A DNA stretch of 64,000 nt from Notospermus geniculatus (lineage: Eukaryota > Nemertea > Pilidiophora > Heteronemertea > Lineidae), in contig NMRB01001077.1 of NCBI GenBank assembly GCA_002633025.1, positions 1 to 64,000 of the forward strand, read 5' to 3'. Below the pieces are notes generated by a model, which did no database searches, was not told where the DNA came from, and was given only the letters and a program-made list of their open reading frames with translations. Shown piece by piece: positions 46,881 through 58,075 of the stretch. The stretch's first letter is position 1; every line of letters begins with the position of its first letter. Made by a program: the position numbers and the translations under genes.

Positions 46881-47427
46881 ATGTTGCTAGCAGGATGCAG
46901 TATGTTCCCATGCAGCAAAGGGTTCTAACACTGCTTGAAAGAAACAGAGTATGTACTGACTGCCAAATTTATCCAAATAGGGACGCTTTGAATTCATTGG
47001 TCTGTTTTTGCTTTTCTTCCACTTTTAATGCAGGGAAAAGCTAACCAAATGCTGTGAATGCTATGAATGTCCCGAATCGCCCTGAATCTGAAATCCTCGA
47101 AATTCGTGGCTAATCAGGTTGAAAAATATGCTGAATGTCACAAATTCAGAGAATCATGTAAGAATTGTACGAATAAGGTACCGTGTACGACTCACAAACA
47201 TTCATGCCCCATCTGTACTTGATTCGTATAAATACCGGTACATTCGGGACATTCATGCCTGTTTCGGGATGTTTTTTGGCGTGGGTCTACGATGCCCCGC
47301 TTTCACTGAAGCTACGAATGTCCCGAATCAGAAATTTGCCTGGTTTGTATATAATTCTCAAACGTTTCTTGCAGTTCCTAAATGATTCTTAATCTATGTC
47401 ATGACGACTGACGAATGAGTGACAATA

Positions 47428-47893
47428 GGCCCCTTTCGAAAGTCGGCCATTTTGGCGCGGAGGGTCAAAACAATGGGAAAATACATTAAGTTTTGGCAGA
47501 ATTTTCAGAAATAACTGTCAGAAACACTTGAAATTTGGCAGGCATGTTATGAGGCCCAATTCATTGAGAAACATATGAAAAAAATTGTGTGTCATTCGAT
47601 AGACTTTTGAAGATTTCTGCATTTTTCTTCAGCTGAACAATAGACGGTTTAAATTTGTCTGTTTTCCACCTATTGTTCAGGTGCAGAAAATCACCAATTT
47701 CTCGAAAAATTTATCGATGACACCCAATTTTTTTTCTCACAGTTCTCAATGGTGTCAACTGTGGCAATCGCCGCATGTCTGCCAAATTTCAAGCATTTCT
47801 GACAGTTACTTCTGCAATTTCTGGCAAAACGTAATGCATTTTCCCATTTGTTTTGTCCCTCAGTGCCCAAATGGCCGACTTTCGAAAGGGGCC
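47428..47893. mobile_element. 466-bp palindromic element nested in the larger element
   Basis: GGCCCCTTTCGAAAGTCGGC at 47428 pairs with GCCGACTTTCGAAAGGGGCC ending at 47893, and complementarity extends through most of each half, for example AATGGGAAAATACATTA and AATGCATTTTCCCATT. No coding. Confidence 0.88.
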
Positions 47894-47899
47894 ATGTAG

Positions 47900-48520
47900 A
47901 CCTCGGCCAACTGTTTTAAGACAACCAGAAGACCAACCCAGGTCTCCACTCGGCTAGCCTGCCTACCGTACGCCTCGAGGCCTAGGCCTAGACCTAGGCC
48001 CACGCATTGCACTTGCAGATCTGAGGCTACCGTACTGTAGGCCCCCGGCCCAGCAGTCCTAGCCTTGGCTAAGCCATAGCCTGCTATGAGACTATGACCA
48101 GGCCTACCAGCCACCAGATTTGGCTAGGCTATAGCGTGGCTGAGGCCTAGGCCTATGTTACCAAGCTACGGCCTTGGCTGACTATGGTAGGCCCACCGGT
48201 AGGCGAGGCCTAGTCTGGGCTAAACCTTCTTAGGTTTGGCCTAGCCTAATTCGGGCCGATGCAGGCTGTTTTGCCTCACAGCCTAGGGCCCTACACTGCG
48301 TGGGGACTCGCCTCCCAATATGCAAAGTAGCCTACAGTGCAGAATAGAGGAGTTGGACCCTGCCCTGTGACATGCCTGCAGGCAGCAGCAGTGTCCATGC
48401 ACATGATCAATGACATCTCATGATCTTGACTTCATCAAACTTAGGGCCTTAGGCCTATTTAGTTTGCATTTTTCTTTGACTTGACCAGGCCTAGGGGTTC
48501 TCTGCATCAGTCACAGTCAT
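47900..48520. repeat. AGGCCTA-rich segment
   Basis: Dense AGGCCTAGGCCTA motifs (47980-48300) without a regular period, inside the larger element. Non-coding. Confidence 0.5.
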
Positions 48521-49230
48521 TCTTACCTTTTCACAGGGCTTAATCATGCACAATCAATTTGAAATTGAACAAAAACCCAGAGCACCCTGCATGCAACATG
48601 CATGACTTGTGCAGCAACAGTTGAAATTTAAAAATGGAGGGAAAGTGAAACAGAGGCTGCTGTAGCCCAGTATTGCCCAGTATGCTTCCAGCAAGAACCA
48701 GTGTGGTTTTTGAAATCACTAAGTCATACCAGTGTCAGCCAGTAAGGATCCCAACATACCCAGTAAAGTCCCAATATCACCCAGTAAGGATCCAGCAAGA
48801 CCCAGTGTGGTTGTCGAAATTTGAAGTCATACCAGTATTGGCCAGTAAGGATCCCAACATAACCCAGTAAGGTCCCAGTATCACCCAGTGTGACCACACT
48901 GGGTTACACAGTAAGGATCCAGCAAGGTTCCAATAACCCCAGCAAAACCCAGTAAGAATCCAGTATGGCCAGTATTGATCCCAGTACTGTTCAAGTGTAT
49001 TTTTACACTGGGTTTCGGTGAGGGTAACTAGTCTTCTCACTGTTAAAATTGATCATTGTCACTTGGTATTTCACATATAACTTGGCAGACGTTTTGAAAT
49101 GAACGGAAATTAGACTTGGAAGCTCAATATTAAATGTATTGTTTCATTCCATTAATTATTTCGATTATGGAGAAATTAAGGTTTACTTCTTACAAAAATA
49201 GCAATATCTCCTATTAATAAATTTCGATGG

Positions 49231-49604
49231 AATGGGGAACCCGCACACTAACGTCACAACGTGGCGCTGCGAGCGATGTGACCGAAATCTCTTTTTTCTA
49301 ACGTTTTTTCCATTTATTTCTGGCGTGAAAATAAACCATTTGTGTTGGTCGCATGGCAGTAAAACTTACATCATCATGTAGCAGATGAAATTTTCTTTTA
49401 AACTCATTCCTTTTTTTCTTAAAATTAAGCGATCCGATAGCGATAAGGACAACGTCATTTGTGTCATTCTTCCTGTAGAAAAATGTACATGAAATGTTTT
49501 CATGACGCAACGTCAACACCTAAAACAACGTCAATGACGTCGTTTCGGTACAATCGCTCGCAGCGCCGACCTGCCGGGATAAACCGCAGGGCGGGTTCCT
49601 CATT
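49231..49604. mobile_element. MITE family B, copy 1, 374 bp
   Basis: AATGGGGAACCCGC and GCGGGTTCCTCATT are inverted ends. The body matches 54120-54508, including TTTATTTCTGGCGTGAAAAT and a CGTCAATGACGTCG motif. Confidence 0.82.
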
Positions 49605-49653
49605 ATCGTTTTTTAACTTTTTGGTATTAAAGATAATGTTAGATTTAGGCAGT

Positions 49654-49911
49654 TTAAAGGAGCTCGACGTCCAAGTTGTAAACAAACTGGTTTGTTTACA
49701 AACAGTGGCCAGCAAACTAGTTTTATTCCTTCGGGAAGGTGGCAGCACCAGTAGCGCCCCGTGATCGTTGACTGGTGCCCGGTCCAATGCAACTCACTCA
49801 CGATATTCACGTCAGTACAAGTCACCGACAATAGGTGGCAACACCGCAGGCGGCGCGTGGATAGAGAACCAGTGAGTGAGTGTTTACAACTTGGACGTCC
49901 AGCTCCTTTAA
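49654..49911. mobile_element. TTAA-flanked MITE, family A copy 2
   Basis: TTAAAGGAGCTCGACGTCCA pairs with TGGACGTCCAGCTCCTTTAA, and TTAA borders both ends. It closely matches 1389-1650. Confidence 0.9.
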
Positions 49912-50456
49912 GAAATCAAACGATAAGCGTTTAACTTTATATAACGTTATTTTTGGTACCGAAAATGCAGTACAGGTGTGATGAAATCTTATGTCCCCGT
50001 CTTCCTGATGCCCCCCTGCATAGTTTGTCACAGGGTCTTGACGCAAAGGACCCGGAACGCCGCGCAGCGGCTAGATAGCGAAGCTGCTGACGTCACAGGC
50101 GGTCCGACTCTGAATTTCTCCTCATGTAAGAAATTCGGCTTCTGGCAAACAGCGTGCCAAAAACACACAATACGGCACTGTTAAGCGCTCAAACTTCGCA
50201 TGAAAGTTAAGGAGGACTGGAAATGATGTATCGATGGCGCAATTAGTCGCTTCGCTCAGCAGTTTGTTTGTAAATTTAGATTTAATTTCAAACTTATGAT
50301 TTGATGACGTCACAATGACGTCACAGATTTACTCAAACCACATGACAGCAACGCCAGTGTGCGTCGCATCATAGCAACGCTACCGCGCGTTGCCGTTGAA
50401 GTGTAGCGCACGTCACTGCTGTTGCACGTCTTGGTGGCGTTGCACGTCTGGTTGGT
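49912..50456. other. No gene; two CRE-type TGACGTCA sites
   Basis: TGACGTCA occurs at about 50305-50312 and 50316-50323. Their function here is unknown. Confidence 0.4.
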
Positions 50457-50535
50457 TCATGGTGAAATGATCGTTGCTTCGCAATCCACCAGGGCCCCGG
50501 GTTCGAATCCCGTCCGCTGCTTTCTTCTTTTTTTT
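50440..50535 (+). repeat. tRNA-like Pol III B box, perhaps a SINE head
   Basis: GGTTCGAATCC at about 50499-50510 is a perfect B box, with a 4-bp T-stem, followed after about 15 bases by a long T-rich tract. The matching 5' acceptor strand and a good A box are not found, so it is a degenerate tRNA or tRNA-derived SINE and not a working tRNA gene. Confidence 0.4.
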
Positions 50536-50829
50536 TCTTTTTTGTCTTTTCTTATTCTTTTATCATCTTTTGTATTTTTGTTGTTTTTTCTCCTCATTAA
50601 GTTATTTTTAGCGATGTTGCAATTGCTAATGCGAAATAAATCATTCAATTAAGGCACAGGAGGATGGAGGATAGCCAAGAATTACGGCTGTTCTTAGGGG
50701 TACGGCAGTCAGTATTCCCACTCTGGGCCTGGCCCTAACGCTAATCCTGAGGTCAAATGATCACAAACTGTCGTAACAATAGCAGTACCTGGTTTTACCC
50801 ATATAAGCAATAATGACCTAGACTAATAA
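50536..50829. other. No gene recognised
   Basis: T-rich tail then unremarkable non-coding sequence. Confidence 0.35.
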
Positions 50830-50882
50830 CTGTTTCCCTGGCTTCAGGGACATCAACGTGTCCGCTGAAGCCAGGGAAACAG
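50830..50882. repeat. Strong hairpin, 18-bp perfect stem
   Basis: CTGTTTCCCTGGCTTCAG and CTGAAGCCAGGGAAACAG are exact complements; GGACA..TGTCC extends the pairing by five after one bulged base, leaving a six-base loop. Confidence 0.95.
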
Positions 50883-51127
50883 CCCAGCGACCCCCAAAAC
50901 ACAGCCAACACACAACACAGCCCCTTGCCCAGTTCACTCACTCTGGGTCTCTCTAGAGTCCAATTCAATGATGTGGCTTAATCCGTAAATGTATTGTTGG
51001 GGACATCACATATCGGTGGACATTAGATTCTACTACACCGGTATATAATCTGGTGAATTCGCGGTATGAGAAATAACGTTGTCTTAAAGTTAACGTTTAT
51101 CGTTTGATTTCTTTAACTCCCTGTTAC

Positions 51128-52282
51128 CTAAAGCCTAACACTAATCGTGTACAGTTCAACGTGATTAAGATCATCCTCAGCAAAATTTCTAGGTTTCAAT
51201 TTTGATGTTAAAAGCTTCTTCCAGGAAAGGCAAGTGGAAGAACAGCGTTTATGTTTTGTAGACAGTAGCGCCTTCAAGTCAGAACGGAATTTTTTGCAGC
51301 TGAGCACATATATGTAAAAATTAATGGCAGGGTTGATATTCATGAGAGCGACTGATATTTCATACATGAGTCCTCTCAGCTGTATGATATATGAATTGTC
51401 CTTTGAATCTGGCAGAATAGCTTGCCATATAAAGTAATCCAATGTGTATGGACCAATAGTGAAGACAAATACTCCAGACACGACCAGTAACATAAGTGTT
51501 ATAAGGCAGTCGTTAGAATTTAAGGTGGTCCGTCCATGAACTGTGACGTCACATCCAGAACTATCAGAACTGTCCCGGGGTCGACTTCGACCTTGCTGAC
51601 TTTTTAACCGCCATTTCCTTTTAAGAATAATAACCAAAGACACGTTCAGACAGAGAACTACAAGTAAGGGCAGACAAATTACAAACGTCAGGAAAATTAC
51701 CTGTGAAACCTGTTCCCTTAAAGTGTTACTAAATGCACACTTTTTCTTCAAGACTAAAGATACAGGATTGAACTTGCTGTCGACGAAACGACTATTTAGA
51801 AGAACTGAACAGAATATAAATGCCGCTAAATGTTTCTTTGCACGACTTACTGTACAAAATGTTCGACTACGGAGTGGGAATTTCACCGCAACGAATCGAT
51901 CTACCGTCATTAGGACCACGATCCCATGAGAATTTGTCAATGTCGTATTCACGACATACATGTACTCTTTACAGAACCAGTCTCCGTTATGTGAAATGAA
52001 TTCTGGGAATATCCACAGCAGGTACCTTTGTAGGTTGAATAAGAATAATTCTGTTGTGTCTGCGATCGCCAATGCTCTCATGTAAAAACAAGTTGAATTT
52101 TCACGGTATTTCGGTTGGCCAAGAATTACAAATGATAAAGCATTTCCAATGATCCCGATGACAACAACAATCGGTGGCAAGATCCCTTTAAGAAAGTATA
52201 ATGGTGCCTCATATTTGTTATTCCCGTTTTCATCCGCCATGTTTATTTGGGCATACTCTGGAGACGTCATACCTTTGGTCAC
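51128..52282 (-). CDS. Class A (rhodopsin-like) GPCR, single exon, 384 aa
   Basis: Seven hydrophobic segments are present. TM1 carries IIGNALSF (conserved Asn) and TM2 ALAIADTTELF (Asp); TM3 has the Cys before it (WFCKEY) and ends in DRFVAVKFP, a DRY variant. TM4 and a Cys in loop 2 (KKKCAFSN) follow, then TM5-TM6 around a Ser/Arg-rich loop, and TM7 ends NPAINFYIYV, an NPxxY-type motif. The C-tail starts KKFRSDLKALL, a helix 8 pattern. These features fit an expanded invertebrate peptide-receptor-like family (FMRFamide-like); the ligand is unknown. The receptor sits in the plasma membrane and signals through G proteins. An alternative start Met (MADENG) lies 14 codons in. It is related to the two-exon GPCR at 56398. 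Confidence 0.92.
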   Translation of the reverse strand: MTKGMTSPEYAQINMADENGNNKYEAPLYFLKGILPPIVVVIGIIGNALSFVILGQPKYRENSTCFYMRALAIADTTELFLFNLQRYLLWIFPEFISHNGDWFCKEYMYVVNTTLTNSHGIVVLMTVDRFVAVKFPLRSRTFCTVSRAKKHLAAFIFCSVLLNSRFVDSKFNPVSLVLKKKCAFSNTLREQVSQVIFLTFVICLPLLVVLCLNVSLVIILKRKWRLKSQQGRSRPRDSSDSSGCDVTVHGRTTLNSNDCLITLMLLVVSGVFVFTIGPYTLDYFIWQAILPDSKDNSYIIQLRGLMYEISVALMNINPAINFYIYVLSCKKFRSDLKALLSTKHKRCSSTCLSWKKLLTSKLKPRNFAEDDLNHVELYTISVRL

Positions 52283-52290
52283 TTCCTTCC

Positions 52291-52428
52291 TGTGGTACTA
52301 AAATGGCTCTAAGGTCATACACGTTGGCCTATTCCATCCCACGCTGTCAGAATCCCCCTGTTGGTACTAAAATGGCTCCAAGGTCATACACGTTGGCCTA
52401 TTCCGTCTCACACTGTAAGAATCTCGGT
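52291..52428. repeat. 69-bp tandem duplication immediately upstream of the GPCR
   Basis: Two units from GGTACTAAAATGGCTC through GTTGGCCTATTCC, each with an AAGGTCATAC site, lie within 150 bp of the start of the minus-strand receptor and could be part of its promoter or 5' leader. Confidence 0.88.
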
Positions 52429-53230
52429 GTTGGTGATTTTCCGTTGTCTATTCTTGATCTCGCAAGTCAGCTCAGGATGAGCTAGTTTTCACGACATTTT
52501 AATTGCATATCCAATCGCACCTCCTCAGCAAAGTGGTGTCAAATGACCTCGTGCATCATACATGTGTGTCCTCTGAATTTGGCATTCGACATAGATCCAA
52601 GAGGCCCAATAAATTATTCGATTTCCATGTTATCCGTGCCCGCTTCCGAAGCTATATCCTTTTGGCAGCCTTTTGTTTAACAGTTTCATTTAAGTAATCA
52701 GCTCAGTCCGTTCTTCACATGTTACCGTCCATCATGATGTAGGGCGTAATTCATCACTCCAAATTAGTGTTGTGTCCTTTGCAATTGTCGTTCGACAAGA
52801 TCTCCACCTTTATTAACATGAGCCACGGCGACTTCGTCATTAACGACGGGAATTTCGGATTGCAGAAGTACTTGACCATGTAGCCTACACTTGAGTCATC
52901 TTGCTGATATTCCAAGTAATCTGAAGGTCAACCCTACTTACAGATATATGTATAAGCTGGTACAATGTTGACCCGAATCAACGTTTCATCACCAATCAAT
53001 ACATTAATCTTTCAACTTTATTGCTCGCCCTTTTAACCTTATTTCATGTGCTTCAGCTTGGAGATCACGTGCACGATTCGTGTTCATGATTTCCTGGAAT
53101 CACAAGGAAGTACATTGTACAAAACGTCCCATATCAATTCGAATTGAAGTGTACAGCGTGGAAGAAATAACAGCAATGTTGCATTTTTGCTTATTGAAAT
53201 TAAAACATTGTTTTTAAGGGAGCTTGTCGA
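52429..53230. other. No gene recognised
   Basis: Non-coding between receptor and TCGCC array. Confidence 0.4.
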
Positions 53231-53239
53231 AATAATTTA

Positions 53240-53460
53240 AGGCGAATTTTGGTGATTTTTTGGCGATTTTCCGGCGATTTTGAAAAAAATCGCCACAACA
53301 TCGCCGCCAAATCGCTAAAAAATCGCCAGAAATTGTCTGAAAAAACGCCGAACGTTCGCCAGAAGTTCGCCACAAAATCGCCAGAAATTCGCCGAAAGTT
53401 CGCCGCCAATTCGCCCGAAAATCGCCAAATATTCGCCACAAGTTCACCTCAAACTTGCTA
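53240..53460. repeat. TCGCC array, unit of about 12 bp
   Basis: TCGCC recurs roughly every 10-12 bases (AATCGCCAGAAATTCGCC). The two minus frames of 79 and 100 codons are repeat translations, with an NFWRxFGDF pattern. Confidence 0.85.
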
Positions 53461-53742
53461 AAGGCACTGATTTTTCTTCTCCGAGATCGTTCTTCCGTGC
53501 AGGAATTGCATGACATGGAGTTTCATCGAACCCATGAAAACAGCACTACGCTTCAGCGGCTGATTGCTGGAACTATTTCATTTGCATGATGTATTCAATT
53601 GGCCATGTTGGCCATGTTGTCAAACCCAACATGGCGAAGATGACAAGTCGGCAAGTGAGTCGTGCGTAAACGATAAATCTGAACAAATGCCACGCCAGAA
53701 AGTAATGGAATGCAGGTGAATGAAAGATACGTAGGAATCTTG

Positions 53743-55610
53743 TCCTTACATGAAAAGTGCGCGCCTTCTTGAACTTTCGTTCAGGCAAGTTCACCAGTGT
53801 CCCTTTCACGTAGGTCCCGAAAACCTCCACCGGAGTCTGGGGTTGCATCTTCTGTTCCAACTGTTGCAACTGAAGCAGTTGCTGGCCAGTCTCCTGTAAC
53901 CGCTTCTGCAAGGTGGCCATGACAGCGTCCTCCGAGTTCTTACCCTTTCCCTTCTTTCCTGTGACTGTTCAGGTTTGATGAGGCTCTTCCTCCTCTGCGC
54001 CGATTATGGCGCACTCAGCCTCAGCAGCCGAAAGGTCACCCCTGAGTGCTTCAATCGCATCCTTCACCTGCAAGGACAAAATGATAAAAATCCTATAAGT
54101 GAAAATAGTGCAAAAAAGCTAATGAGGAACCCGCACACTAACGTCACTACGTGGCGCTGCGTGCGTTTGTACCGAAGTCTCTGTTTTTCTAACGTTATTT
54201 CCATTTATTTCTGGCGTGAAAATAAACCATTTTTGTTGGTCGCCCAACAATAAAATTTACATCATCTTGTAGCAGATGAAATTTTCTTTTTATCTCATTC
54301 CTTTTTTTTCTTAAAATGAAGAGATACAATGGCGATAAAAGGAACGTCTTTTGTGTCATTTTTCCTGTAGAAAAATGTACAGGCATTTTTTTCATGACGC
54401 AACGTCAGCACCTAACATGACGTCAATGACACCTAAAATGACGTCAATGACGTCGTTTCGGTACAAGCGCTCGCAGCGCCGACCTGTCGGTGAGCGGGTT
54501 CCCCATTAAAAATGATTGCACATTCATTTTTGGATACATTGGTACCTCTGAGAGTTAGGGATCTAACAAGTATTACGTAGGCAAAGTTTTGAACATTTTT
54601 GACCCACCCTCTCACCTGTACCCCTATACAGCATACGCAGAAAGTGTGAAATGACAATGCATACACAGGACTCCAGCTACTATTAGCGTTTGCAGCAATT
54701 TGCTAAAAATTTTTTCTAAACTGGACTCTACAAAAATTCCATTTGCTACAACAATTTTCTTAAAACTCACAATTTTTTTGAGAATTCACTTTTTAGTGTT
54801 GATCAAGGTGACATTTTGGCTCCCATCAATTTATAAAAGGTGCGTATGCAAAATTGCGTACACACAGCAGATGGCCCCTTCCCCCTGTACGCTCTCCATA
54901 GGCATGGCTGACAACACCACCTCGCCCAGCTGCGGTTTACTTAAAAAAATACATGTATCAATAATCTAACAATGTACAGCGGTACCGGTACCTACACTGC
55001 TAACTGGCTCTGGTCTGTGGTAGGTAATCTTTTGGAGGAACCGAAACTTCTGCAGGGTCCACAGTTCCCTCTCTGTGAAGACACGTTGTCCGGACCCAGA
55101 CTTGGGCAGCTTGTCCAGGCGTACGGAATTATCTCTCATGCCCTTGAACCACCCTTGCAGGTGAGGAACTTCCTTTGACATGGTTTCTGCCTGCTTCTGC
55201 CATGCAGCATTCTTCAAGTCAGGTCTTCGGTATTGCGTTGCCTTCTTGTTCCACAACATTTCGTTCGCCTCCAAGAAGGCGACCATTATCTCTTCCTCAT
55301 TTGGGACAGCTTGTTGTCCTTCGTCTTGCCCTTGGCCACATCGATGCCTGCGATGCAAACGATTCTAGCGATGCATGACTGCCTAATGACCCAGAGGGTG
55401 AGGGAGTACGGGAGCCCTGAGGGGATGAGGATCGATCGCATGTATTAACACCCTCACCAGCATCATCGACAGCATCCTCAACAGCATCCTCGATGACAGT
55501 AGAAGCAGGGCCCGGGCTGCGAGGATCTTTGCCTATGCTTTTGCCCCCACGACTACGGCAACCAGCAACAGGAGCAGGACGAGCCTTCTTGCGTTTCGGC
55601 ATCTTGAAGT
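53743..55610 (-). pseudogene. MADF/SANT-like protein of a Harbinger-type element, damaged
   Basis: Three minus-strand blocks are visible. The first, about 55610-55300, is basic-acidic (starting MPKRKKARPAP). The second, 55310-54966, has a MADF/Myb-SANT core (EEEIMVAFLEANEMLWNKK, then WFKGMRDNSVRL). The third, 54067-53750, starts after a TCCTTGCAG acceptor with VKDAIEALRGDLSAAEAE and ends FGTYVKGTLVNLPERKFKKA at a CAT|GTAAGG donor. Such MADF proteins accompany PIF/Harbinger nucleases and bind DNA. Blocks 1 and 2 are in different frames near 55340, and block 3 has an in-frame TGA after PHQT. A family B MITE sits in the intron at 54120-54508. No nuclease gene is in the window. Confidence 0.7.
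54120..54508. mobile_element. MITE family B, copy 2, 389 bp
   Basis: TAATGAGGAACCCGC and GCGGGTTCCCCATTA are inverted ends. Inserted between two blocks of the MADF-type gene. Confidence 0.88.
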
Positions 55611-55989
55611 TTTGCATCGTGGTTGCTCTGCATGCACGTGTTGGCATGCAAGAAGAGCTGCACGGTCACGTGACCACTCGCTGGCTGTGCGTTGGACGTG
55701 CGATGCATACACGCGGACCATTCGTTTCGTGCGTTACCAACACGCTGTGCATTCGAACGTGTGCGCCTGGCTACGCTTATATATGCGCTCTGTTGGCGCC
55801 CTGTATACGCGCAGCGCGCTGGCAACACGCTGTGCATTCGTTGTTAACTCGCTCATCATCTCCCGAACCCTGAGAAAAGTTGGGCGCACAACGACGCACT
55901 TCCATTTTTTCATTGATTTTCAGTGCGCGGGCCGTGCGTCGTGTATGTGTGACTTCCACTTTAGTAGGCCACCATCTTTGCTATGGAAA
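55611..55989. other. GC-rich region upstream of the MADF-type gene
   Basis: Repeats of ACGCTGTGCATTCG and GCGCGC-like motifs. The open frames of 94-141 codons overlap in all directions and look spurious. It may hold the element's promoter or end. Confidence 0.4.
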
Positions 55990-56131
55990 GATCTAATAGT
56001 GCACTCACTCAAGCAGACTACAAAACCACCCCAGTAGATGACCTGGCAAAATAATTGGTAGATCTAATAGTGCACACTCTCAAGCAGACTACAAAACCAC
56101 CCCAGTAGATGACCTGGCAAAATAATTGGTA
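55990..56131. repeat. 71-bp direct tandem duplication
   Basis: 55990-56060 and 56061-56131 both begin GATCTAATAGTGCAC and end AATAATTGGTA, differing by a few bases. Confidence 0.93.
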
Positions 56132-56397
56132 AGTATCGTACTACATGCAGTGTGTTAGACGAAATTCCCTGTTTTGAAAAGCGCATATAGCCTAAAGCAT
56201 ACTGTAATTAATTTAATTGTGGCATCGGATGACGCGATTTGGATTCTCGTCTCCTCAGCCAAATTGGGGAAAAAACGTTCGAATTATGCCTACATGTTGT
56301 TGTGTTCTCTGGTATCATCACCATATCATGTTATATATGCTTACATGCCGAAGGCTGCCACAATCGCAAATAACACGTTAAGTCCATACCAATAACG
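56132..56397. other. Upstream region of the two-exon GPCR
   Basis: No element or promoter motif identified. Confidence 0.35.
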
Positions 56398-56800
56398 ATG
56401 ACTTGCTCTCTGGGAAGTGAGCGAGACACATGCGATGCAGTTAACATTTCCCAGTCGGAAACGAATGTTTCACTGGCATTCTCGAGCAACTGGGCAGTGG
56501 TAAGTGCAATTCAAATATTTAAATATTCTTTTGTGTACATTGGCTTCGGTGTCATCGGGAACATCATCTCTCTCCTTGTGACAACACTCAAAGACAACAG
56601 AAAGCTTAGCACCTGCGTCTATATGGCAGCGTTATCTGTCGTCGATACAATGGTACTACTAACCCAGGCGACCTATCTCATTGGGGATTTTATTTTCTCT
56701 ACGGAACAAAGTGTCAAGTCAGGTTCATTTGCTGTTTTGCTGCAGATGTAAGTATAGCTGAAAGGGTAAATGTCGTCCTGGGTATATACAAAGATTACCC

Positions 56801-57414
56801 CATCCTGAGAATATCAGGTGTTCTTACTGCTCGCTCCCTTCGTCACCGCCGACAAACCCCTGAGAGATTACGCTTGATTTGCTGGGTATTCGGCGCCTGA
56901 GAAAATGCGCCTAATCAGCGAACACCATTCTGAGTCACCTTAACATGACGGGCGTTACACGTAGATTGTATCGTAGTGTCACGCACAACACAGTCATGAC
57001 AGTGCTGAACTTCCCCAACTCAACCTAACTAGAGATCAGTTACACGTATACATGTATAATGGCCCTTGTAATACTCGCAGCCAAGCAGCTGACATAGTTA
57101 TGCCGACGATAAACCTATCCTGCACCGCTGGATTCATCCTAAGTTGAGTTCGGCCTATCCTACATTCATCGCACAGAATGTTTATCATTCTCAGGCCACG
57201 CTGGAGTTTATTTCATGTCGACTTGCTGGGCCAGCTTTGTTCAAACCTGCGTAGTTCATGTGTATCAATCACCGGCCTACTTGGGATGAGATGGTGGGGA
57301 TGAACATTTGCTGGAATGGCTTTGATACTCCACCGATTCAGGCGGATTCTCTCAGGGGTTTGTGTGCGGTGACGAAGGGAGCGAGCACTAAGAACCCCTG
57401 ATGTTCTCAGGATG
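56801..57414. mobile_element. Mutator-like element, 614 bp, 9-bp target duplication
   Basis: CATCCTGAGAATATCAGG and CTCAGGATG are parts of long inverted repeats (GGGAGCGAGCA and TGCTCGCTCCC pair). AGATTACCC flanks it directly at 56792-56800 and 57415-57423. It lies in the intron of the two-exon GPCR. A shorter relative is at 40705-41047. Confidence 0.92.
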
Positions 57415-57432
57415 AGATTACCCAGGATCTCA

Positions 57433-58075
57433 ATCTTCACTAAAACAACACACTGGGTGTACTTTCGGTAGCCGAACATCACCCAGCATCGTAGTATGAC
57501 ACTTGGATTCGAGGTTGTCTCGCCCGTGGTCACGTGACCGTCTGAAGAATGTCATGAACAGCTACACTCAACATGTACCGCGTCGCGAGACCGCGAGATT
57601 CCGCGGGACTTCTAAATAGGACTCGTTCCTAGGCATAGATTGCGATACACACGGCCCCAGTGTGTATCCGACGTCCCGGTCTTCCACACACTGGCACTTT
57701 TGGGCCTCAAAAGCCATGAACACCACTAGATGGCACTCCACTGGGCTCCAGCCAATCACCACGCTTTCTCACTCACAATTCCCGCGGAAATTACTTCCAG
57801 GAAAAACCCAACCACGTCCCCAGGGGTATAGTTCGCTCAGACAACCCATATTGTCAGAAAGCGAACGACCCCTGGGAACGAGGTTGGGAAAACCGAAGGA
57901 CCCGTGCTGCCACCACGCGGTCTTTACGACTGTTAATCTCTAAAAGAGCCAGACGCGGAGTGTGACTTACCGAAGGGGTGAGCCCGCAGCGTCTGGCCAA
58001 GCAAGACTAAGATTGCGAAAGCTGGGTTATGTTCGCCTACGGCAACTACACCCAGGGTATTGTTTTAGTGAAGAT
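57433..58075. mobile_element. 643-bp inverted-repeat element in the GPCR intron
   Basis: ATCTTCACTAAAACAACACA pairs with TTGTTTTAGTGAAGAT at the right, and matching continues for about 55 bp (CTGGGTGTA/TACACCCAG). No coding. It starts 9 bp after the target duplication of the preceding Mutator-like element. Confidence 0.82.

Larger units (their letters stand above)
46364..49026. mobile_element. 2.66-kb TA-bordered element with subterminal tandem repeats
   Basis: The left end TACCCTCACCGAAA pairs with the right end TTTCGGTGAGGGTA. Just inside both ends lie CCAGT-rich tandem repeats (about 46440-46900 and 48660-49010). The middle has no transposase but contains a nested palindromic element. The termini and TA suggest a Tc1/mariner-like or related non-autonomous element. 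Confidence 0.78.

Noticed and set aside
46444-46918. Two minus-strand frames of 122-155 codons
   Set aside because: They translate a minisatellite.
53200-53516. Frames with repeated NFWR motifs
   Set aside because: They translate the TCGCC array.
55493-56037. Overlapping 126- and 141-codon frames
   Set aside because: Several mutually overlapping frames in a GC-rich leader; no domain, and the minus-strand MADF gene explains part of the interval.
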